Counted from the first letter of the stretch, positions 25,514 to 33,182 are shown. The stretch is DNA of 33,182 nucleotides from an uncultured Desulfobacteraceae bacterium (GCA_903909505.1 CAIVVZ010000328.1:1-33182); one strand, 5' to 3'. The notes: a model not told the origin generated them from the letters alone. Translations and numbers: made by a program.

Positions 25514-26398
25514 ATGAGGTATGGCGGCTTTCCTCCCTATGTGTCGGTGGCCGAACGACGCGCAAAAGCGATGTGTCAGGCTGAAAAACTGAAGAAAAAG
25601 CTCGGCAATCTGGAACCGGTTGCAATTGCCGGCCGAACCCCCGCCAAATCCTGGTGGGGAAAATCCTGGAATCAGAACCTGGAACGCTATTCGGACTATG
25701 CCAACCGCCTCCCCCGCGGCCGATCCTATCTAAGCAATGGCATGGTCCTGGATCTGCGGATCGACAAAGAAATAATCAAAGGCATTGTCGCCGGAACCGC
25801 CAGTACCCCTTACCAGATCACCATCCGCATCCAGGCGATTTCCGGTCCGGCCTGGAAACGCCTGGTAGAAAAGGCGATGGGAAAGGTCGAGACCCTGCAG
25901 ACGCTGCTTGAAGGCAAATTTCCGGAAGATCTCAAGGAACTCTTTTTTGCCAAAGGCGCTGGGCTTTTTCCCGCGCCGAATGAAATTAAGCTCGACTGCT
26001 CCTGCCCGGACTGGGCGTCCATGTGCAAGCATGTTGCGGCGGTCCTGTACGGCGTCGGCGCCCGCCTGGATACTTCCCCGGAGCTGTTTTTCACGCTTCG
26101 TGGGGTCAATATGGACGATCTCATCGGTCAGGTTGCCAGAAAGGAAACCGAAAAGCTGCTGAGCAGAAAACCCGGTAAATCCGGCAGAATCATCCAGTCT
26201 TCCGATAACCGTCTGTCCGATATCGGCGCATTGTTCGGCGTTTCCCTGACCCCGGATGCCTCCCAGGCCGAATCTGCCGAGGTAAAGAAACCATCCAAAC
26301 GAACCCGAGAAGCCGGCAGCCCCCTCAAGCAAGTCCGCAATGCCGCCAAGAAGGTCAAGAAATTGAAGCCAAAAAAGAGCCCGCCGTCAAAGACATGA
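25514..26398 (+). CDS. SWIM zinc-finger protein, partner of the SNF2 ATPase
   Basis: A 294-residue protein with a SWIM zinc finger, C162-S-C164 ... C171-K-H173, in the family form CxC-xn-CxH. The N-terminal ~110 residues include KSWWGKSWNQNLERYSDYANRLPRGRSY, conserved in SNF2-linked SWIM proteins. The C-terminal ~40 residues are lysine-rich (KKVKKLKPKKSP), probably a nucleic-acid-binding tail. SWIM fingers bind DNA or protein. The ATG lies three bases after the helicase stop, and its ribosome site (AGGAG) lies inside the end of the helicase gene, so the two are translationally coupled and probably act as a complex. Confidence 0.88.
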   Translation: MRYGGFPPYVSVAERRAKAMCQAEKLKKKLGNLEPVAIAGRTPAKSWWGKSWNQNLERYSDYANRLPRGRSYLSNGMVLDLRIDKEIIKGIVAGTASTPYQITIRIQAISGPAWKRLVEKAMGKVETLQTLLEGKFPEDLKELFFAKGAGLFPAPNEIKLDCSCPDWASMCKHVAAVLYGVGARLDTSPELFFTLRGVNMDDLIGQVARKETEKLLSRKPGKSGRIIQSSDNRLSDIGALFGVSLTPDASQAESAEVKKPSKRTREAGSPLKQVRNAAKKVKKLKPKKSPPSKT

Positions 26399-26441
26399 AT
26401 CAGAAGCAAGCCGGACATATACGTTTGCAAGGGGGATTAAG

Positions 26442-27191
26442 ATGACAAGAGGAGGTCTGGGTATTATTCTGTTTTTTATCGCCTTTTTCAGTTTTGGGTG
26501 CAGTATCGCGGTCCTCAAGCAGGACATTCCGGTTTCAACCAACCCGCTCGGAGCAACGATTTACGCGGACGGACAGATGATGGGACAGACTCCCGGCACC
26601 ATTTCCCTGGAGCGAAACTGCGATCATCTTCTCACCCTGGTCAAAGACGATTATCGTCAGGCCGATGTGGTCATCAGAAAACAGTACCAGTCTGAGAAAG
26701 TCCTCATGAAAGCGGTTCAAACGGGGATTAATTCAGCTCTTTTCTTCAAAGACCCTGGAATGGGTATCAACAGTGGTTTCAATACCATTTCCAGCCAGGA
26801 AGAATCGGGCGAAGCCTTCATCCTCGTTCCTTCGGTCGTTAAGGTCTCGCTTACCCCCCTCCAGGGTCCGACGGGAGAGGGCCCCAAGGCTTCGGCGGGT
26901 GGGCAAATTACGGAGGAAGTTTCGACTGGAACTTCCGGGGCTGATTCCAATGCGCTGCCTGCCGCCACCGGCCCGGCGGCAAAAGATGTGGTGAAAGCCG
27001 GGGTTATCGCCGGTGCGGCGGTCATGGCCACCCAGGCAAAACCGATGCAAAAGACCTGGGAGACCTCCGCTTCCTCAAAATCATATGTCGAACCGGATGG
27101 GACCCGGGTTACGGAAAAGTCCGGCACTTCGGTGGGGGTCAGCGTCGACCCGGCTGGACTCCTCCGGATACTCGACGTGCTGTTTAAGTGA
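26442..27191 (+). CDS. Putative lipoprotein with PEGA-like domain
   Basis: A 249-residue exported protein. The N-terminus is a signal peptide of about 19 residues ending in FSFG before C20, an imperfect lipobox. Residues ~28-75 (VSTNPLGATIYADGQMMGQTPGTISL) match the PEGA pattern of surface and envelope proteins. The rest is low-complexity, rich in Gly, Ala, Thr and Ser, with a short hydrophobic segment near 185-197 (VVKAGVIAGAAVMA). No enzyme motif was seen. It probably sits at the outer or inner membrane facing the periplasm. It lies 43 bases after the SWIM gene, so co-transcription is possible but a functional link is not indicated. Confidence 0.75.
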   Translation: MTRGGLGIILFFIAFFSFGCSIAVLKQDIPVSTNPLGATIYADGQMMGQTPGTISLERNCDHLLTLVKDDYRQADVVIRKQYQSEKVLMKAVQTGINSALFFKDPGMGINSGFNTISSQEESGEAFILVPSVVKVSLTPLQGPTGEGPKASAGGQITEEVSTGTSGADSNALPAATGPAAKDVVKAGVIAGAAVMATQAKPMQKTWETSASSKSYVEPDGTRVTEKSGTSVGVSVDPAGLLRILDVLFK

Positions 27192-27278
27192 GGTGCGGAT
27201 TTGGATCTATATGCGGAAGGTTTTTTATACGAGAATCCGAAACACCGGCAAACTCAGGATGACATCAGGAGTCCGTTT

Positions 27279-27752
27279 ATGAGAAGAATGCCTGCAATGC
27301 TTCTTGGCATGGTTATGGTTGTCGCGTCATACGGTTCCGGTACGGCTTTCGACTTGGACGCCTTGGACCGAGTGGCCGTTTCGATGCCGAAGTCGACCGT
27401 CCTTTTACTCCTTGGAAAGCCCGATGAAGAAGGGGAACTCAAAGACGGCCTGGAATTGGATATATACAAGGCAAATGATATGAGTCCGATGATCGGGACC
27501 GGCTGTATCTACGGGGATAACCGGCATCTTGCCGGCCAGTCTTTTATTTTTCAGGGAGAGATGGGCAAACAAGCTGTCGAAAGGTTGCAGCTGGACGGCT
27601 TTACGCTCACGGAAGAGAAGGGCGATACGTTTCGTATGTTGGGAAAAGACGATGATACCGGGCAGCCTCTGGTGGCACAGATCATCCAGGGGGCCGGCCT
27701 GACCGTCGTGATGACCTTCGAGAAAGGTTTCTACGATCGGCGCGTAAAATAG
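27279..27752 (+). CDS. Small exported protein, possibly BamE/SmpA-like
   Basis: I prefer the ATG at 27279 (157 residues) over the upstream TTG at 27201. It has CAGGAG seven bases ahead and makes the sequence begin with a proper signal peptide (MRRMPAMLLGMVMVVASYGSGTAF). The segment VSMPKSTVLLLLGKPDEEGELKDGLELDIYK resembles the beginning of BamE/SmpA-type domains, where a similar LGxP turn is found. That similarity is weak, so the function is unknown. A C-terminal beta-rich part follows. It is downstream of the PEGA lipoprotein and may share its message; both are envelope proteins. Confidence 0.7.
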   Translation: MRRMPAMLLGMVMVVASYGSGTAFDLDALDRVAVSMPKSTVLLLLGKPDEEGELKDGLELDIYKANDMSPMIGTGCIYGDNRHLAGQSFIFQGEMGKQAVERLQLDGFTLTEEKGDTFRMLGKDDDTGQPLVAQIIQGAGLTVVMTFEKGFYDRRVK

Positions 27753-27805
27753 GCCGGCACTGGGGAGGTGGACAAAAAACGGCCATGAATCTGCTATGGA
27801 GCGGA

Positions 27806-28885
27806 TCACTTTTCCGGAATCCGGATCAGATCTCCGATGTTCATGACAAGGGCTTTGGAAGCGTCAAAGCCGTTGGCCTTCATCGTGCGCCGCAGATCAA
27901 CGAGGGGGTAGCCGACCGGTTCATCGCCAAGCGGAAAGGCCCCCCAGTGAGTGGGGATGAAATATTTCGCGCCGAGGTCTTCAAAGGCCTGAAGTGCTTC
28001 ATTCATGTCCAGATGTGAGTAATGCATGAACCAGCGCGGATGATACGCGCCGGTAGCGATCAAGGCATAGTCGATTCCCGGATATTTCTTTCCAAACTCC
28101 TTGTAGCCGATGAAATATCCGCTGTCTCCGCCAAAATAAAAGGTGGCATTCCGGGTGATCAGCAGAAAACTGGCCCAGAGGGTTTCGTTGGTTCGCTGTG
28201 AAATCCGTCTGGACCAGTGCTGGGCCGGAAGACATACCAGCGTCATTCCATTTCCGCAGTCAAGGGTCTGCCACCAATCCATTTCCGCAACCTGTTTTTT
28301 TCCCGTGGCCACCACGGACGCGCCAAGTCCCAGGGGAACGAAGACCCTGGCATCATCGGGTAAAGCGCTCAGGCTGTCCTTGTCCAAATGCTCGTAATGA
28401 TTGTGCGAAATAATGATGTTCAGCCTTCCCTTCAGCGCACTCACCTCCGAAAGGGAAAGTGCCGGGGGCGTCAAGCGTTTCGGCAGCAGCGCTCGATCCG
28501 AAAACATCGGGTCCGTCAACCAGAACTCGCCGCCGGCGCGGATCAAAAACGTGTTGTGACCGATCCAGGCGATAAAATCCTTATTGTCCGTCAGTTCATC
28601 GATGCGGGTCTTCAGCCCGGGAACAAACTCCGGCATGGTATTCTTTTCTTCCGCCGTGTATGCATTCCGGGCAGACAACTTCCAACTCAAAAACCTTGCC
28701 AGTCCGCCATTCTCCATGGGCATCCACGGGTTAAAAAATTTGCCGTCCTTGTAATGCGGCGCATAAAGCAGGTTCGGGTCTACGGTTTTCACGTCATTTT
28801 GCCATTTCACATCGCTGAACACGGGCGGGTTGGATCTGCAACCCGTCAGGCTGATCAAAAAGAGGCAAAGCAGAAAATATTTCAA
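27806..28885 (-). CDS. Lipoprotein metallo-beta-lactamase-fold hydrolase (NAPE-PLD/UlaG type)
   Basis: A 359-residue protein with signal peptide and lipobox LTGC (Cys at ~16). The metal-binding motif reads SHNHYEHLD, where family members have HNHYDHLD: the conserved Asp is Glu here. Other ligands look present: QHWSRR, the FGGDSGY turn (Asp) and THWGAFPLGDEP near the C-terminus, all typical of the N-acyl-phosphatidylethanolamine phospholipase D-like branch. It is expected in the periplasm, anchored to a membrane; a phosphodiester substrate is likely but not identified. The start is TTG at 28885 with GAGGA about five bases upstream. It converges with the preceding small exported gene, 53 bases away. 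Confidence 0.88.
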   Translation of the reverse strand: MKYFLLCLFLISLTGCRSNPPVFSDVKWQNDVKTVDPNLLYAPHYKDGKFFNPWMPMENGGLARFLSWKLSARNAYTAEEKNTMPEFVPGLKTRIDELTDNKDFIAWIGHNTFLIRAGGEFWLTDPMFSDRALLPKRLTPPALSLSEVSALKGRLNIIISHNHYEHLDKDSLSALPDDARVFVPLGLGASVVATGKKQVAEMDWWQTLDCGNGMTLVCLPAQHWSRRISQRTNETLWASFLLITRNATFYFGGDSGYFIGYKEFGKKYPGIDYALIATGAYHPRWFMHYSHLDMNEALQAFEDLGAKYFIPTHWGAFPLGDEPVGYPLVDLRRTMKANGFDASKALVMNIGDLIRIPEK

Positions 28886-29178
28886 AACATCCTCGCATCA
28901 ACAATCAAAAGGGTGAACCGGAATAAACGCACCGGGTCATGCCGATTTCAGTGGCATTCATCCAGTAAACAGGGCATAATCCCCATGTGAAATCAAGATA
29001 GCATAATAGTACATGAATATCCGCAGGGGCGGCCAAAAGATCTCCCGGCAAACCCGCCCCCTACCATGCTGCCATCATGAATGCAACATGGAATAAGCCA
29101 TAACTTGATGGCTTCATTGACTTTAAGCAAAAATCCCCAATTGTCAACGGCGTTGGGTTTGCGCAGGAATTTGACGTT
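28886..29178. other. Intergenic region with two hairpins
   Basis: About 293 bases between divergent genes. It contains a GGGGCGG (29026-29032)/CCGCCCC (29054-29060) stem with a 21-base loop, and a tighter AAGCCAT (29095-29101)/ATGGCTT (29108-29114) stem with a 6-base loop. Neither is followed by a T-run. No convincing promoter, riboswitch or ORF was seen. They may be operators or leader structures for the B12-fold gene. Confidence 0.4.
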
Positions 29179-29718
29179 ATGCAGAACACATGCGTTTTAA
29201 CGGAATTCAGACAGAAACTTCTGGACTGTCTTCACGGCTGGGAAAGTGCTTCGCCCACACGGGAATCCTATCTGAATGCAGCAAGGGAGTTGACAACATG
29301 GCGATCCGACCGCAATCACCCCGGGCTTTGGGTTTTGCCGCCTCTGATGTTGACGGCGACCATCGACGATGGCATGGGTCATGGCCTTGAAGTGATCGAA
29401 AAGCTGGCCGTGGCAACAGGGGTGCGGATTCATTCCCTGGGCCTGCTTCAATCTCCGGAAAGCATTGCCAACGCCTGTTTGGAACTGAACCCCCAATTTC
29501 TGGGGCTGACGGTGCTGCAGTTTGACTCGGACGATTGGGTTGCGGACATTGTCCGTGGGCTCCCTTCATCGACCCTGCTGGTTGCCGGAGGCCCGGCCTA
29601 TCAGTATGATGAGGACTTTGCCCGGCGCACCGGAACCCACGTGGTGGTGAAAAACGGTGCCGCATTTCTGCAATTTTTAATGAATTGGGATGCACGACCC
29701 GGAATGATGAAGTCGTAA
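29179..29718 (+). CDS. B12-binding-fold protein with degenerate cobalamin motif
   Basis: A 179-residue protein. Residues ~50-170 follow the Rossmann-like cobalamin-binding pattern: a first strand and loop (LTATIDDGMGHGLEVIEKL), GVRIHSLGLLQSPESIANACLELNPQFLGLTVL, then LLVAGGPAYQYDEDFARRTGTHVVVKNGAAFLQFL. The usual DxHxxG loop reads D-G-M-G-H-G, so the His that normally ligates cobalt from below is Met. The protein may therefore bind cobalamin base-on, bind another ligand, or act as a corrinoid-like sensor. The first ~45 residues are helical. AGGA lies about 12 bases before the ATG. It stands alone, with no methyltransferase or radical-SAM neighbour, and converges with the ABC transporter genes. 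Confidence 0.72.
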   Translation: MQNTCVLTEFRQKLLDCLHGWESASPTRESYLNAARELTTWRSDRNHPGLWVLPPLMLTATIDDGMGHGLEVIEKLAVATGVRIHSLGLLQSPESIANACLELNPQFLGLTVLQFDSDDWVADIVRGLPSSTLLVAGGPAYQYDEDFARRTGTHVVVKNGAAFLQFLMNWDARPGMMKS

Positions 29719-29728
29719 AAAGGCATCA

Positions 29729-30778
29729 TCATTCATTCCATGAAAACAGCGATGCGCCGATAACAAGACATACCACCGTCGTTGCCAATAGAATCATCAC
29801 TTCCGGCATGACATCGGAAAGCCCTGCCCCATCATTCATGATTTTTCGTGCTGCCGACAGAAGATGGGTCAGGGGAAAGGTGGCGGCAATCCATTTGATC
29901 CATTGCGGCGCGCCTTCAATGGAAAACCAGACTTCGGACAGAAACATCATGGGCCAGGAGATAAAATTCAGGACTCCGCTGGTGAATTCCTCGCTGGTCC
30001 CACGGGATGCCAGGACAAGCCCCATGGATGTCAGACTGAGACATCCCAGAAAAAAGACCAGGGCCAGATCCAGATAAGACCCCGCCACATTGAAAGAAAA
30101 AATGACATCACATCCGATCCAGACAACGATCAGGGTGAACATGAGCAAAAATATCCGCGAGAGCATCTGGGCGCTGAGGTATTCCACTGCCGTAAGGGGC
30201 GTTGCCTTCAGGCGCTTTAAAACACCGTTTTTCCGGTACCGGACCACCACAAACCCGACCCCCCACAGCGCGCTGAACATCATGTTCATGCCCAGAACGC
30301 CTGGAAACAGCCAGTCGATATAACGGACTTCCTTTCCCTGAACCACCTGTCTGCTTAACAACTCCCCGGTGTCTTTTGGCTGAAGGGATGCAATCAGCAT
30401 CTTTTCCAGGATATACCCTTTGGGGGAAGATTCGTTGGTCCAGTATGCATACGGAGCGGTTCCCCGCTGAATCAGAAGATCGATTTTGTGGTGCTTCAAA
30501 AGTGCAAGCCCGGCCTCCAGCGACGGGATGCCCACAAATTCCACATATCTTGAGGATTGAAAGCCTTCGGGAATCTCAACCCGATGATGGATGGCCATGG
30601 GGGGTTCAACGGGAAACACCCCGGCCTTGTATTCCGAAAAGGATTTCCCGCCAAAAACAATGCCGAATCCGGCAACAATCAAAAAAGGAAACAAAAAATT
30701 CCAGCCGAATGCCGCGCGATCCCGGAAAAACTCCAGATTTCTGGCAGCAAACATGGCCCACAGACGTTTAAAGCGCAT
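29729..30778 (-). CDS. ABC-2 type transporter permease
   Basis: A 349-residue membrane protein with the ABC-2 layout: one helix near the N-terminus (~25-43), an extracytoplasmic domain of ~130 residues (~50-175), and five further helices (~180-345), including WLFPGVLGMNMMFSALWGVG, the GVLKRLKATPL coupling segment, and FISWPMMFLSEVWF. Such permeases export drugs, lipids or polysaccharide. The start ATG has GGGAG upstream and lies three bases after the ATPase stop, so the two genes form one operon. The substrate cannot be named. A large extracytoplasmic loop is typical of the DrrB/YhhJ-like group. Confidence 0.87.
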   Translation of the reverse strand: MRFKRLWAMFAARNLEFFRDRAAFGWNFLFPFLIVAGFGIVFGGKSFSEYKAGVFPVEPPMAIHHRVEIPEGFQSSRYVEFVGIPSLEAGLALLKHHKIDLLIQRGTAPYAYWTNESSPKGYILEKMLIASLQPKDTGELLSRQVVQGKEVRYIDWLFPGVLGMNMMFSALWGVGFVVVRYRKNGVLKRLKATPLTAVEYLSAQMLSRIFLLMFTLIVVWIGCDVIFSFNVAGSYLDLALVFFLGCLSLTSMGLVLASRGTSEEFTSGVLNFISWPMMFLSEVWFSIEGAPQWIKWIAATFPLTHLLSAARKIMNDGAGLSDVMPEVMILLATTVVCLVIGASLFSWNE

Positions 30779-30781
30779 CCG

Positions 30782-31588
30782 TTACTCCCGCAGTTGCCGG
30801 CCGGTTAATTTAATAAACACGGTTTCCAGGGTTGCCCCTTCGCAGGTTTTGCCGGTGGCATCTTCACGACAATACGTGCTGATCAGATCCGCCACGGTGC
30901 CACGGGCAATGATGCGGCCATAGTCCATAATCGCAATTTCATCGCAGAACAACTGGGCCTCTTCCATATAGTGGGTGGTAAGGATAATGGTTTTTCCCTG
31001 CGATTTGATATCCAGCAAAATATCCCAAAGATTCCGCCGGGCCTGAGGATCCATGCCCGTTGATGGCTCATCCAGAAAGAGCAGTTCCGGCCGGTTCACC
31101 AGGGCTAGGGCCAGAAGCAGCCGCTGCCGCTGGCCCCCGGAAATCCGGTCATTGTACTGGTTCTGAATGTCCAGAAGATTACAGGTTGCCAGAAGGCTGT
31201 CAATATCGGCCGTTTTGTGGTAAAGTTTCTGAAACGTTTTCAGGGTTTCCCGGACCGTTAAAAAAGCCAGTAGGGCCGTATGCTGAAACTGAATGCCGAC
31301 TTCTTCCCTGAAACTACTGGTTCGGGGGCTTCCCTTGTAATAGACTTCACCGGAAGTGGCGGAAAGAATGTCTTCCATCATCTCGATGGTGGTGGTTTTG
31401 CCGGCACCGTTGGGGCCCAGCAGCCCGAAACAGGTTCCCTTTGATATGGCGAAACTGACATCGTCAACGGCTGTAAGGGATTTGTAGGTTTTTTTCAGAT
31501 GTCTGACTTCCAGAAGCGGGGTCATGGGCATGTGAGCAGTGTTTGGCTGTGAATGAATCGTCATGTTGTCGCAGTTTATGAAAAACAC
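30782..31588 (-). CDS. ABC transporter ATP-binding protein (ABC-2 exporter type)
   Basis: A complete nucleotide-binding domain of about 250 residues: Walker A GPNGAGKTT, Q loop (IQFQHTALL), signature SGGQRQR, Walker B LLFLDEPSTGMDP, H loop LTTHYMEEA. The sequence style is that of DrrA/CcmA-type exporters and matches the ABC-2 permease gene that follows. The exact start is uncertain: GTG at 31588, ATG at 31564 and ATG at 31531 are in frame, none with a good ribosome binding site. The conserved domain begins near MTPLLEVRHLKK, which favours a start at about 31531. Confidence 0.9.
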   Translation of the reverse strand: MFFINCDNMTIHSQPNTAHMPMTPLLEVRHLKKTYKSLTAVDDVSFAISKGTCFGLLGPNGAGKTTTIEMMEDILSATSGEVYYKGSPRTSSFREEVGIQFQHTALLAFLTVRETLKTFQKLYHKTADIDSLLATCNLLDIQNQYNDRISGGQRQRLLLALALVNRPELLFLDEPSTGMDPQARRNLWDILLDIKSQGKTIILTTHYMEEAQLFCDEIAIMDYGRIIARGTVADLISTYCREDATGKTCEGATLETVFIKLTGRQLRE

Positions 31589-31767
31589 CTGCTGCTGTCA
31601 AGGACGAATCCCCGTGCCGGATTGGCCCTGAATCCGCAAGCGTCCGTTGAAATAATGCTTGACAGGCGGCCCGTTTTGGATGATCAAATCGCCTGGAAAA
31701 CGACTCTTATAAAAATAAAAAACCATGCATCCTTTCCGGATGATGATACGTGTCAGGAGGTCACACG

Positions 31768-32289
31768 ATGAAATTGCTGTCCAAAGAAACCATGCCCCCT
31801 ATCAATCCCTATATCGCAGGGATTTTTCTTGGGCTGACGCTTCTGGTGTCTTTCTTGATTCTGGGCGAAGGCCTCGGCGCATCCGGGGGCCTTGCCCGGA
31901 TCAGCGCCTTTCTGGAAGGCCGGCTGTTTCCGGCCCATACGCTGGCAACTGAATATTTCGGGGCATGGGGGATAACTCCCCTGAAAAATTATCTGGTCTT
32001 CATGCTGATCGGCATCTTTATCGGCGGTCTTTTTTCCGCTATTTTGTCCCGCCGGATCAAGCCAGGGATGGAACGCGGAAAGGCAAGCCCTTTGCATCTG
32101 CGTCTTATTTTCGCAGCTTCTGGCGGCGTTCTTTCCGGCTTTGCCGGCCAGCTTGCCGGCGGCCGCACGTCCGATCTTGCCCTTTCCGGCTGCGCGCAGC
32201 TTCTTTCCGGCGGCATCGTGTTCCTGATCTGCATGTTTGCCGGCGGATATGCAACTGCCTGGCTGGTAAGGAGGCAATGGAATGATTAA
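31768..32289 (+). CDS. YeeE/YedE-family half transporter, first subunit
   Basis: A 173-residue membrane protein starting at the ATG at 31768, preceded by AGGAGG at ideal distance; an in-frame GTG at 31750 is less likely. About four helices are present, with GIFLGLTLLVSFLILGEGLG near the N-terminus and SGFAGQLAGGRTSDLALSGCAQL in the middle. The Gly-rich SGCAQL loop with its cysteine is the conserved pore element of YeeE/YedE (DUF395) proteins, which import thiosulfate or other sulfur compounds. Full-length members have two such halves. Here the halves are separate genes overlapping by eight bases (ATGATTAA), as in the PmpA/PmpB type. Confidence 0.88.
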   Translation: MKLLSKETMPPINPYIAGIFLGLTLLVSFLILGEGLGASGGLARISAFLEGRLFPAHTLATEYFGAWGITPLKNYLVFMLIGIFIGGLFSAILSRRIKPGMERGKASPLHLRLIFAASGGVLSGFAGQLAGGRTSDLALSGCAQLLSGGIVFLICMFAGGYATAWLVRRQWND

Positions 32290-33182
32290 TACCTTCTTTG
32301 GAGCAAATTCCCTGGATTCTCTCGGCGCATGGATCGTGTCCCTGGTGATCGGCGTCCTGTTCGGCGTTTCCCTGGAAAAGGCCGGTTTCGGAAGCTCGAA
32401 ACGGCTGGCCGGCATTTTCTATTTCAGGGACATGGCGGTTCTCAAGGTGATGCTTACGGCCATTGTCACCGCCATGATGGGTCTTTCCATCGCCATTTGG
32501 ACCGGTCTTGTGGACCCCGCCACCCAGATCTACTATATGAAGACGTATTACGGCACCTATGTGGCAGCCGGCCTGCTGTTCGGCGCCGGATTTGTCATGA
32601 GCGGGTGGTGTCCGGGAACCGCCGCTGTCGGCATGGCTTCCGGGAAAATAGACGCCGTTGTTTTTCTGGGCGGCACCGTGATCGGCAGTATTTTGTTCAA
32701 TGAACTCTTTTTCATTCTCAAACCAATTTGCACCTGGGGCCAAAGCAGCCTACAGGCTTACGGCCAGCCGGGCCTTGCCTTTCTGAATAGCAGCCTTGGC
32801 GTATCCCGGCGCGTGGTGGTTCCGGGAATCACACTTATTGCCGTGATCTGTTTTTGGGGTGCGGAATATATCGAAGCCAGGAAAGGTAACAAAGTCCTTT
32901 TTAACAGCCCTTTTCTGGCCCGGTTCAGCCTGGCGCTCATTCTGGTGGCCGGCATTATTTATCTGCTGCCGGAAAAGCAGCAGCCCGCCGCGGAAATAAA
33001 GCCGCCTGCGGTTGAAATTAGTCCGTCAACAACTGAAACAAAACCTCCAGTTGTTGAAACGATGCCCCCTGCAATTTCGGATCGCGCCCCGCTTTCCGAT
33101 GTAGTCTCCACCACGGACCATGTGGTCTCGGAAGCGCTGGATCCTTTGATACAGGAGCTGAAGCTTCCGGCCATGCTCGATA
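32282..33182 (+). CDS. YeeE/YedE-family half transporter, second subunit (cut by window end), with proline-rich tail
   Basis: The frame opens at ATG 32282, overlaps the first half by eight bases, and is still open at the window end (300 residues visible). Residues ~1-232 form about six helices, with GVLFGVSLEKAGFGSS near the N-terminus and the hallmark loop SGWCPGTAAVGMASG (~105-120), whose cysteine is a likely sulfur-relay residue. After the last helix a tail begins (~233) with repeated Pro-Pro-x-Val-Glu units (KPPAVE, KPPVVE, MPPA) leading to a non-repetitive segment. The tail is probably a linker to a further domain outside the membrane, possibly rhodanese-like (a guess from known sulfur systems). 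The remainder lies outside the window. Confidence 0.88.
   Translation, partial: MINTFFGANSLDSLGAWIVSLVIGVLFGVSLEKAGFGSSKRLAGIFYFRDMAVLKVMLTAIVTAMMGLSIAIWTGLVDPATQIYYMKTYYGTYVAAGLLFGAGFVMSGWCPGTAAVGMASGKIDAVVFLGGTVIGSILFNELFFILKPICTWGQSSLQAYGQPGLAFLNSSLGVSRRVVVPGITLIAVICFWGAEYIEARKGNKVLFNSPFLARFSLALILVAGIIYLLPEKQQPAAEIKPPAVEISPSTTETKPPVVETMPPAISDRAPLSDVVSTTDHVVSEALDPLIQELKLPAMLD

Noticed and set aside
27201..27278. Upstream TTG start giving a 183-residue version of the small exported protein
   Set aside because: The ATG at 27279 has a better ribosome site and places a signal peptide at the N-terminus; the extra 26 residues are not signal-like.
28886..29178. Cobalamin riboswitch upstream of the B12-fold gene
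   Set aside because: No B12-box-like core was recognised; only two simple hairpins are present.
31659..31690. Promoter for the YeeE/YedE genes starting from a perfect TTGACA
   Set aside because: No acceptable -10 box lies 16-18 bases downstream; the nearby TATAAA is too far away.

Overview
The window most likely comes from an anaerobic, sulfate-reducing-type member of the Desulfobacterota (former Deltaproteobacteria). The reasons are a ferredoxin-linked 2-oxoacid oxidoreductase operon, short-chain fatty acid activation under a sigma-54 two-component system with Cache/PAS sensing, a split YeeE/YedE sulfur transporter, and GC-rich genes with many small operons. This placement is inferred from gene content; no rRNA or marker gene is present. 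No tRNA, rRNA, CRISPR array or classical transposase was seen.

Layout. (1) 1-1618: an AT-rich foreign-looking gene of unknown function with a C-terminal winged helix and a short Rep-like motif; a hairpin lies at the very left edge. (2) 1687-7832, all +: an NAD(P)-binding SDR/DUF2867 protein, a double-Cache/HAMP/PAS-PAS histidine kinase, and its REC-PAS-AAA+-Fis sigma-54 activator. (3) 7833-8159: a regulatory gap holding a full-consensus -24/-12 promoter and an upstream palindrome. (4) 8160-11683: an OFA-family MFS carrier with an unusual periplasmic insertion, then a PrpE/ACSS3-type acyl-CoA synthetase, closed by a strong terminator. Together (2)-(4) read as a self-contained system that senses, imports and activates a short-chain carboxylate such as propionate or acetate.

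(5) 11810-13864, minus: a GH17 glycosidase domain fused to a polytopic membrane domain. (6) 14161-18647, +: a tightly packed six-gene operon with ferredoxin-like delta, alpha, beta (TPP) and gamma subunits of a 2-oxoacid:ferredoxin oxidoreductase and both subunits of a glutaconate-type CoA-transferase. It probably makes an acyl-CoA from a 2-oxoacid and passes the CoA to another acid. (7) 18729-22277: an SbcC-like zinc-hook ATPase without an adjacent sbcD.

(8) 22304-22684, minus: a small cupin. (9) 22823-27752, +: an SNF2 helicase and SWIM zinc-finger protein pair, followed by a PEGA-type lipoprotein and a small exported protein. (10) 27806-28885, minus: a lipoprotein metallo-beta-lactamase-fold hydrolase of the NAPE-PLD/UlaG type. 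(11) 29179-29718, +: a B12-binding-fold protein with a degenerate ligand motif. (12) 29729-31588, minus: a two-gene ABC-2 exporter. (13) 31768-33182, +: two overlapping half-size YeeE/YedE transporter genes; the second runs off the window and carries a proline-rich tail.

The strongest candidates for something new are the unknown Rep-like gene at the left edge, the periplasmic insertion in the OFA carrier under its dedicated sigma-54 system, the oxidoreductase/CoA-transferase operon, and the degenerate B12-fold protein. Everything here was read by eye from the sequence; no database search was run.
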